Assembly: GCA_902495155.1 (NCBI GenBank)
Contig: CABUWD010000029.1
Location: 1-18,493, forward strand
Length of the DNA: 18,493 bases
Direction: 5' to 3'
Source: an uncultured Collinsella sp.
GTDB lineage: Bacteria > Actinomycetota > Coriobacteriia > Coriobacteriales > Coriobacteriaceae
The notes under the pieces were generated by a model. It was given only the letters and a program-made list of their open reading frames with translations. It had not been told where the DNA came from and did not search any database. Every line of letters starts with the position of its first letter. The first letter of the stretch is position 1. Made by a program: the position numbers and the translations under genes. Of this stretch, positions 12,956 to 18,493 are shown piece by piece.

Positions 12956-13052
12956 CGCTACTGTAGCAACAACCAAGCAGCCCGTGCAATTCACTACGCT
13001 AAAGCATCGGGTTAGAAGATCTCGATGTTCCGACGGCGTTTACGTTGCTGAA

Positions 13053-15242
13053 CTAAATCAATTTGGTTGACTCCAGTTTTTCGATGATCCAGTCGTTGGC
13101 TTTGATGACCGGGCGGCGGAAGACGACGCCCAGTGCCAGCGACGGAATCAGATAGCTCGCCAGAATGCCTAGCTCAATCCAGTACTCCATGTGGTACGCA
13201 CCGGCCATGGCGGCATGCATGGCGTTGATGCCGTGGGTGAACGGCAGGAACGGATAGATCGCCTGGAACACGGGGCCGGTCATCTCGATGGGGAACGTGC
13301 CGCCCGAACCGCCGACCTGCATGACCAGCAGCACGACGGCGAGCGCCTTGCCGATATCGCCAAACGAAACCGTAAGCGTGTAGACGATATTGGAGAACAC
13401 GAGACTCGCGACCCAGCCCGCCAGCACAAACTGCAGCGGGTCGTCGCACTGGATGCCAAAGAACAGGATGTCGCCCGCACACACGAGCGTTGCCTGCAGC
13501 AGGGCCAGACCGCCAAAGAACAGGTAGCGGCCCAGGTAGATCTCGTGCAGGCGCACGGGGATGAGCTCGTTGATAAGCTCATCGTCAACCGAGACCTTCA
13601 TCATGGCCGCCAGCACAATCGAGCCCACCCAGAGCGACAGAATCGTGTAGAACGGTGCCATGGCCGAACCGTAGTTGCGGATCGGATAGACCGGCTTGCG
13701 ATCGAGCGCGACGGGGCCGGAAAGCGACACGGCCAGACCCTCGGGATCATTGCCGATCATCGTCTTGATCGTAGCGAGGTCATCCGACATCAAGGCGCCG
13801 TCGAGCTCGTCCTTAAACGCACTGATCTTGTCCGACGCCTCGCCCAGCTGATCAGAAGCCTTGTTGACCAGCTTTGCAGCCTTGGAGAGGCCCTTTGCCA
13901 GCGAACCGGATGCGTCGGTCAGGCCAGCAACAGCACTATCCAGATCGTTCGAAATACCGTTCAGCGAATCCAAAACGCCCGAGATGGTCTTCTTGAGCTC
14001 CTTTGCCTTGGCCGAAAACGTAGAGTCGTAGTCAGTCTTGGCGCCCGAGATACCAGCCTTGGCATCCGCGATTGCCTGATCGACCTCGGCACGCGACTTA
14101 TTAACCTCTGCCATGCTGTCAGAGAGAGACTTCGCGGTGGCCGTCAAGTCCTTAGCGTTGTTGCGATACTCCACAGCAATCCTGCTCAGCGATGTTGCCA
14201 CAGACTTGAGGCTGTCCTGGAGTTTTTCGTCAGTCACCTGATCGGCAAAGCTGCGGAGCTGGTCGGCCGTGGCGTCGATATCGTCGGCACGCGTGTTGAG
14301 CGCCGCCGCGGCATCGTTGAGCTGGGACACTGTAAGGTCGACATGTTGATTCGCGGCATCAAATGCCTTCGCAAGCTCGGCGGACACGTTGTCAAACGAG
14401 CCCGCGCTTCCGTCAATCGCGGCATTGATGGCGTCGTTGGCGTCCTTCAGCGCTTCCTTGGAATCGCTAATACCGCTCTTGACATGCTCCATCAGCTGCT
14501 TCGTTGACTCATCGACCGTGCCCGTCTGCTTGAGCATGCCGCTCGCCGACGTCAGCGAATCGGACGTGGAGCTCAAAATGCCCGCCAGCGACGAAGCATT
14601 TGCCCGAACGTCTCGCAGGTCCTCAATCGAATCGCCGAGCGTCGAGGACAGGTTGGCGATAAAGTTACCCACCTGGTCGGTGCTCATGTAATCGAGCAGG
14701 CTGGACACCGTCTTAAGACCGATCGTCGTAATGGTCTCGGTAAAAGTTTTGTTAACCTGGCTCTGGACGGCGCTCGAACCCTTCTCGGTCACGATCTGCG
14801 CAATGGCGTTGGCCTTCTGATTCTCGTAGAACTCGATATCGGCATGCTTCACGTCGGTCGAGAAAAGCGTCATCATGTCAGCGCTAAACGTTTTGGGGAT
14901 AACGACGGCAGCATAGTACGCGCCCGACTTAACGCCCTCGATAGCCTTTTCGCGATTGTTGAGCACAACCCAATCGAAGCTCTCGTTGCCGCGTAGGGTG
15001 GCGGTCACGTTTTCGCCCACGTTAACCTCGACGGGGATCAAATCGCTCTCGTAACCCTCATCGGTGTTGACCACGGCGATCTTAAGATTGCCGGTGTTGC
15101 CGTACGGATCCCAGCTGCCGGCGATGTTAAACCACGCGTACAGACACGGTACGATAATGAGGCCCATCACGACAACCAAGCCGATCACGGAGCGAGACAC
15201 GTTTTGGACATCGCGCTTAAACAGATGCAGGATGTTCTTCAT
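13053..15242 (-). CDS. YhgE/Pip-domain membrane protein (second of pair)
   Basis: 729 residues. It opens with a short cytoplasmic stretch (LFKRDVQNV) and one membrane segment (about 18-38), then the family's N-terminal signature WDPYGNTGNLKIAVVNTDEG. A large extracellular part follows, residues about 45-515, mostly Ala/Ser/Asp-rich heptads expected to form coiled coils. From about 525 (YGSAMAPFYTILSLWVG) to 715 lie five or six membrane segments resembling ABC-2-type permeases, including FPIEMTGPVFQAIYPFLPFT. Relatives include Lactococcus Pip and Bacillus YueB, which are phage receptors, and EsaA of type VII secretion; the native role of most is unknown. Its ATG directly follows the TAA of the upstream gene and has AAAGGAGGTGA, so translation is probably coupled. 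Cysteine is rare and no signal cleavage site is obvious. Confidence 0.93.
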   Translation of the reverse strand: MKNILHLFKRDVQNVSRSVIGLVVVMGLIIVPCLYAWFNIAGSWDPYGNTGNLKIAVVNTDEGYESDLIPVEVNVGENVTATLRGNESFDWVVLNNREKAIEGVKSGAYYAAVVIPKTFSADMMTLFSTDVKHADIEFYENQKANAIAQIVTEKGSSAVQSQVNKTFTETITTIGLKTVSSLLDYMSTDQVGNFIANLSSTLGDSIEDLRDVRANASSLAGILSSTSDSLTSASGMLKQTGTVDESTKQLMEHVKSGISDSKEALKDANDAINAAIDGSAGSFDNVSAELAKAFDAANQHVDLTVSQLNDAAAALNTRADDIDATADQLRSFADQVTDEKLQDSLKSVATSLSRIAVEYRNNAKDLTATAKSLSDSMAEVNKSRAEVDQAIADAKAGISGAKTDYDSTFSAKAKELKKTISGVLDSLNGISNDLDSAVAGLTDASGSLAKGLSKAAKLVNKASDQLGEASDKISAFKDELDGALMSDDLATIKTMIGNDPEGLAVSLSGPVALDRKPVYPIRNYGSAMAPFYTILSLWVGSIVLAAMMKVSVDDELINELIPVRLHEIYLGRYLFFGGLALLQATLVCAGDILFFGIQCDDPLQFVLAGWVASLVFSNIVYTLTVSFGDIGKALAVVLLVMQVGGSGGTFPIEMTGPVFQAIYPFLPFTHGINAMHAAMAGAYHMEYWIELGILASYLIPSLALGVVFRRPVIKANDWIIEKLESTKLI

Positions 15243-18059
15243 TTATGCCTCACCTCCTTTGGAGTGCTTGCCAAGCGCGGTGGTATCTCCATCATTTGTG
15301 GCTGTGCTGTCGCTGCCCTGAGATTTATGGTGCGAGCCGATATGCGGCAAGCGGCCCGTGGACTGATCGCCGCCCTTGGCACCACGCTCGCTGGCGTTGA
15401 GGCCAAACATGTGACGGGCGGCAGGAATGGCGGCCGTGTGTTCGCGCATCTCGCGACGCAGGTCCTCATCCGAAAGCGCCGAGATGCGCATCTGGGTATT
15501 GAGGCTCGCTCGGATATATTCGATATTGATAAGCCAGCCGCAGATGGCAATAACCGAGATGATCCAAATGACAAGCAGGATGATCTTGCCGTTATTGTCG
15601 ATATCGAGAACCGTCGACAGGACAAAGAGCAGGACCTGAACGCCCACCACGGCGGCAAAACCGCCCTTGATGTAGTACGGGTAGCGATGTTCAAAGGCGA
15701 CCGCATGATCGAGCAGTTCGCGACGGTACGAATCGGAATCGAGCATGACGCGCATGGCCGTGCGCAGCGAGTAGCGCTGGCGCGGCAGGTCGTTGGACTC
15801 GCAAATCATCATACCGGTCGTGGAGAGCTGTTTATCAAAGAGCAGGTTAAGGTTGAGCAGCAGCGGACGCAGCTGCAGGCCGATAAAGAGCGCCACGATC
15901 AAGAACACGCCCAGAATGCACAGGTTAAACAGGTAGTTGAACGAATACATGCCGCCGACCGTCTCGCGCAGCAGATTGATGCCGTAGGTAAAGGGCAGCA
16001 GCGGGTGCAGCCACTGGAAGAAGCCGGGCATCATCTCGATGGGGTACATGCCCGACGAACCCGGGATCTGCACGATGACGAGAATGACGCCGATAGCCTT
16101 GCCGATATGCTTAAACGTGGTGGACAGCGCATAGATGATATTGACGTAGGTGAACGAAATGGCGATGCCGCCCAGCACGAACAGCAGCGGGCTGACGCAC
16201 TGCACGCCAATCACCAGATCGCCTACCGTAACGATGATGGCCTGCAACGCGCCCAGGATCACCATGAGCAACCAGCGGCCAAAGTAGCCTTGGCGCGCCG
16301 TAAAGCTGCCAACACCTTCACGGTCGACCTCGAGCTTGTAAATGGCGATGAGCACATAGCCGCCCACCCAAAGCGCCAGATTGGTGTAGAAGGGAGCGAT
16401 GCCCGAGCCAAAGCTCTTGACCGGATAGATTGACTTGGACGTCAACTCAACCGGAGACGCCATGAAATCTGCCACGTCATTGACATCGACGCCCATCAGA
16501 TCGGCCAGCTCGCCCATGGACTCGGAGGTCTGCAGCGCCGCGATGTCATTGGCGGCGGTTGCAAGCTTGTCCTGGACCTTGGCAAGCGAGGAATCGGTCT
16601 GGGACAGCGTGGTCTTGGCCTGGCCGAGCGTAGCGCTAAGCTGCGCCAACGTGCCGCGCGCATTTGCAAGTGTAGGTGTCATACCCGAGACGATACCGGT
16701 CAGGTCGCCCGAAACGGCAGCAAAAGAGTCGAGCGCGCTCGAGGCCTTCGGCAGCGCGTTTTGGCCCAAGTCCGTCTGGGCTTGGCCAAGGTTGGTCGCA
16801 CCGGTATGAATTGCGTTATTGATAGCGTCACTGGCACCCGAAACAGCCGCTGCGTCATTCGCCATGGCGCTCGACTGCGCGGACAGACCGTCCTTGATGC
16901 TCTGAAGCTTTTCATTCTGCTCTCGAAGCAAATCGATGGTCGATACAATGCGCGCGTCAATTTCCTCGGAACCTGTCGACGTGTCATTGGCGAGAATCTC
17001 CAAGTGCCCGATAACGGCCTTATTGTGGTCGATCGTCGCTTGAAGAGACTCGAGCGAGTTGTCGATACGGGTGGTCGTAGATGTGACCGCGCCCGTCAGC
17101 TTGCCGATGGCAGCGTTCGCAGAGGCCGACGTCTTGGTGAGCGCAAGGCTGCCTTCCGAGAGCGCCTTGGAGAGCGAGGTGATGGAGTTGCCCGCCGTGG
17201 TGCGAGCTTCGCTCAGCAGGTCGTTGCCCTGGGAGATCGCCTGCGTCAGCGACGGTGCCTGGCCTTGCAAGCCGGCAAGTGCCGCATCAGCCGAGGCGAT
17301 AGCGCCACTCGTCTTATCGATGGCGGCATTCATATCGCCAATCGAATCGCGCACCTCGCCCAAGGTGTCGGACGCCTCGGACACCGAACTTGCCATCGAG
17401 TCCTGAGTCTGGGTTGCCTTGTCCTTTAAATCGACACCGGCATCCTTGGCGATACCGGCAACAGTCTTGCCTACCGTAGAGACAAATTCCGAGTTGATCT
17501 GCTCCTCGATGGTGTTTGCACCGGTATCGGTAACCTTGGGCGCAATGGCGCTCTTCTTCTCATTGACGTAGTACGTGAGCTTGGGCTGATGGTAGTTGCC
17601 GTCGAGCATCGAAACCAGGTTATCCGAGAAGTTCTTGGGAATCACGATAGCGGCATAGTACTCGCCGCTCTCGACGCCCTCCTTGGCATCGGCCGTCGAG
17701 TCGACGAACGTCCAGCCCAACTGATGATTCTCCTTGAGCTGGTCGACCACTTTGTCGCCAGCGTTGAGCTCACCCACCAAGTCGTTTTGGGTGCCTCGAT
17801 CGTTGTTGGCGATAGCAATCTTGATGCCTTGGGTGTTTCCATACGGATCCCAGTTTGCCACGATGTTATACCAGGCATACAGCGAGGGAATAACGCACAC
17901 GCCTAGGGTAACCACCAGGGCGACGGGGTTCACAAGCAGTCGCTTAATGTCGCGCTTAAATATCGCAAAGGACACCTTTGCATTGGATAGTTTGCTGCCG
18001 AGACTCACGCTTGGACCATCCATCCTGTCGTTGAATCGAATCGTACTATCGACAACCAT
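15243..18059 (-). CDS. YhgE/Pip-domain membrane protein with extended C-terminus (first of pair)
   Basis: 938 residues from ATG 18059. N-terminal FKRDIKRLL and a membrane segment (about 42-65) lead into NWDPYGNTQGIKIAIANNDRG, the Pip signature. A coiled-coil-rich extracellular region reaches to about 550. A permease-like block of five or six membrane segments runs from about 553 (GSGIAPFYTNLALWVGG) to 735. Unlike its neighbour it then continues about 200 residues, with a cytoplasmic stretch, two more membrane segments near 800-845 and a polar His/Ser/Gly-rich tail. The start is uncertain: no strong ribosome site precedes ATG 18059, the frame is open to TTG 18092, and ATG 18023 with ACGACAGG in front is equally possible. 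The two genes share domain order and probably arose by duplication; their products may work as a heteromer. Confidence 0.92.
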   Translation of the reverse strand: MVVDSTIRFNDRMDGPSVSLGSKLSNAKVSFAIFKRDIKRLLVNPVALVVTLGVCVIPSLYAWYNIVANWDPYGNTQGIKIAIANNDRGTQNDLVGELNAGDKVVDQLKENHQLGWTFVDSTADAKEGVESGEYYAAIVIPKNFSDNLVSMLDGNYHQPKLTYYVNEKKSAIAPKVTDTGANTIEEQINSEFVSTVGKTVAGIAKDAGVDLKDKATQTQDSMASSVSEASDTLGEVRDSIGDMNAAIDKTSGAIASADAALAGLQGQAPSLTQAISQGNDLLSEARTTAGNSITSLSKALSEGSLALTKTSASANAAIGKLTGAVTSTTTRIDNSLESLQATIDHNKAVIGHLEILANDTSTGSEEIDARIVSTIDLLREQNEKLQSIKDGLSAQSSAMANDAAAVSGASDAINNAIHTGATNLGQAQTDLGQNALPKASSALDSFAAVSGDLTGIVSGMTPTLANARGTLAQLSATLGQAKTTLSQTDSSLAKVQDKLATAANDIAALQTSESMGELADLMGVDVNDVADFMASPVELTSKSIYPVKSFGSGIAPFYTNLALWVGGYVLIAIYKLEVDREGVGSFTARQGYFGRWLLMVILGALQAIIVTVGDLVIGVQCVSPLLFVLGGIAISFTYVNIIYALSTTFKHIGKAIGVILVIVQIPGSSGMYPIEMMPGFFQWLHPLLPFTYGINLLRETVGGMYSFNYLFNLCILGVFLIVALFIGLQLRPLLLNLNLLFDKQLSTTGMMICESNDLPRQRYSLRTAMRVMLDSDSYRRELLDHAVAFEHRYPYYIKGGFAAVVGVQVLLFVLSTVLDIDNNGKIILLVIWIISVIAICGWLINIEYIRASLNTQMRISALSDEDLRREMREHTAAIPAARHMFGLNASERGAKGGDQSTGRLPHIGSHHKSQGSDSTATNDGDTTALGKHSKGGEA

Positions 18060-18115
18060 TGTACGTAGGCGCTTTAGTGCTTCGCGGCACAATGGTGCTG
18101 AGTTTTGCGGGTAGC

Positions 18116-18151
18116 AATATACTACGAAGATGAGTTAACGTACAGTTGTAC
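18116..18151 (-). promoter_or_regulatory. Probable promoter and operator of the pip operon
   Basis: On the minus strand TATATT lies at 18121-18116. Seventeen bases upstream the -35 position (18144-18139) falls inside the palindrome GTACAGTTGTAC (18140-18151), which also reads as two direct ACTGTAC copies one base apart. A protein bound there would block the promoter, as with TetR-type repressors, but no regulator gene is in the window. Confidence 0.5.
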
Positions 18152-18198
18152 AGTATCTTAAATTTCAGCAGGTCACAAAACCACAACCCGCACAAATA

Positions 18199-18227
18199 AA
18201 TGATCCCTTAGGGACGAAGGGATCATT
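18199..18227. terminator. Hairpin between the IS3-type element and the pip promoter
   Basis: AATGATCCCTT (18199-18209) pairs perfectly with AAGGGATCATT (18217-18227) around a 7-base loop. On the minus strand it is followed by TATTTGTG, on the plus strand by CAAAAGG. It could stop read-through from the transposase into the pip operon, or be left over from a gene displaced by the insertion. Confidence 0.6.
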
Positions 18228-18271
18228 CAAAAGGAAACGAGAGTGGAAAATCTCCCACTTCAAGCCCGCAT

Positions 18272-18493
18272 TGGGGGTGCGGACGATTTCTTGGACCGCG
18301 CCTAGGCGTATCCAAGCTTCCTGCGGTACTCCATCGGGCTCAGCCACCCGAGGGACTTCTTGATCCGCTCCTCACGATAGTACACGAGGTAGGCCTCGAG
18401 CCTTCCCATGAACTCCTCGGCCGTCACGCCCTCCCAGTCCCTGTAGTGGAAGAACTCGTTCTTGAGGCGCCCGAAGAAGCCCTCGCAGGCCGA
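18272..18493 (-). mobile_element. End of an IS3-family element, running off the window
   Basis: The transposase end at 18302 is followed by GGTCCAAGAAATCGTCCGCA and then CCCCCA at 18272. I read this as the element's terminal repeat, because IS3-family ends have the form TG...CA and IS150-group ends contain a similar GTCCAA block. The other end lies outside, so the exact boundary is inference. Confidence 0.6.
18302..18493 (-). CDS. IS3-family transposase (OrfB), C-terminal 63 residues
   Basis: The frame is open to the window edge and ends in TAG. It reads ACEGFFGRLKNEFF at its start, where the glutamate of CEGFF is the last residue of the DDE triad in the rve/integrase-core domain. It ends with the typical YYREERIKKSLGWLSPMEYR and a short KLGYA tail, as in IS150-group OrfB. 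Sequence is GC-rich like the other transposase here. The first two catalytic aspartates and OrfA would lie to the right of the window, so intactness cannot be judged. Confidence 0.88.
   Translation of the reverse strand, partial: SACEGFFGRLKNEFFHYRDWEGVTAEEFMGRLEAYLVYYREERIKKSLGWLSPMEYRRKLGYA

Noticed and set aside
1..18493. CRISPR arrays, tRNA or rRNA genes, prophage or defence genes
   Set aside because: No regularly spaced repeats, cloverleaf-like sequences or recognisable phage or defence proteins were seen on either strand.

Overview
The window looks like a chromosomal segment of a high-GC Gram-positive gut bacterium of the class Coriobacteriia, most likely Collinsella or a close relative. 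This genus-level call is my inference from protein sequence character, strong AAGGAGG-type ribosome binding sites, GC-rich coding sequence and AT-richer promoter regions. Every supported gene lies on the minus strand, so transcription runs from right to left.

Layout in the direction of transcription (right to left): (1) The right edge carries the 3' end of an IS3-family transposase and its element terminus (18272-18493). (2) A promoter with an overlapping palindrome drives two adjacent YhgE/Pip-type membrane proteins (18059-13053), whose stop and start codons abut (TAA then ATG). (3) A DMT/EamA transporter follows (12851-11868), then an M20-family amidohydrolase (11752-10460) and an MFS transporter of monocarboxylate/oxalate-formate type (10337-9033). 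(4) Next come histidyl-tRNA synthetase hisS (8870-7557) and phosphoenolpyruvate carboxylase ppc (7299-4486). Most of these units are separated by recognisable hairpins. (5) An intergenic zone of about 2.3 kb (2140-4485) contains a complete, apparently intact IS256-family insertion (2554-3996), degenerate short reading frames, a diverged repeat pair on both sides of the insertion, and a large nested inverted repeat behind ppc. (6) At the left, larA (nickel-pincer lactate racemase, TTG start) and larD (a MIP channel, probably for lactic acid) form a two-gene operon ending at the left edge in half of a terminator.

Functionally, larA-larD would interconvert D- and L-lactate and move lactic acid across the membrane. 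LarA needs a cofactor made by LarB, LarC and LarE, and none of these is in the window. ppc makes oxaloacetate from PEP and hisS is housekeeping. The amidohydrolase and MFS genes could form an uptake/hydrolysis pair. The Pip proteins are surface-exposed membrane proteins whose relatives serve as phage receptors or secretion components.

I found no CRISPR array, tRNA, rRNA, defence island or clearly new multi-gene system. The observations most worth a second look are non-coding: the 29-bp inverted repeat wrapped round a terminator behind ppc, an element shared by two terminators, a repeat family flanking the IS256 insertion, synonymous-looking tandem 18-mers over the ppc promoter, a terminator inside the larA upstream region, and a palindrome shared by the pip and amidohydrolase promoters.
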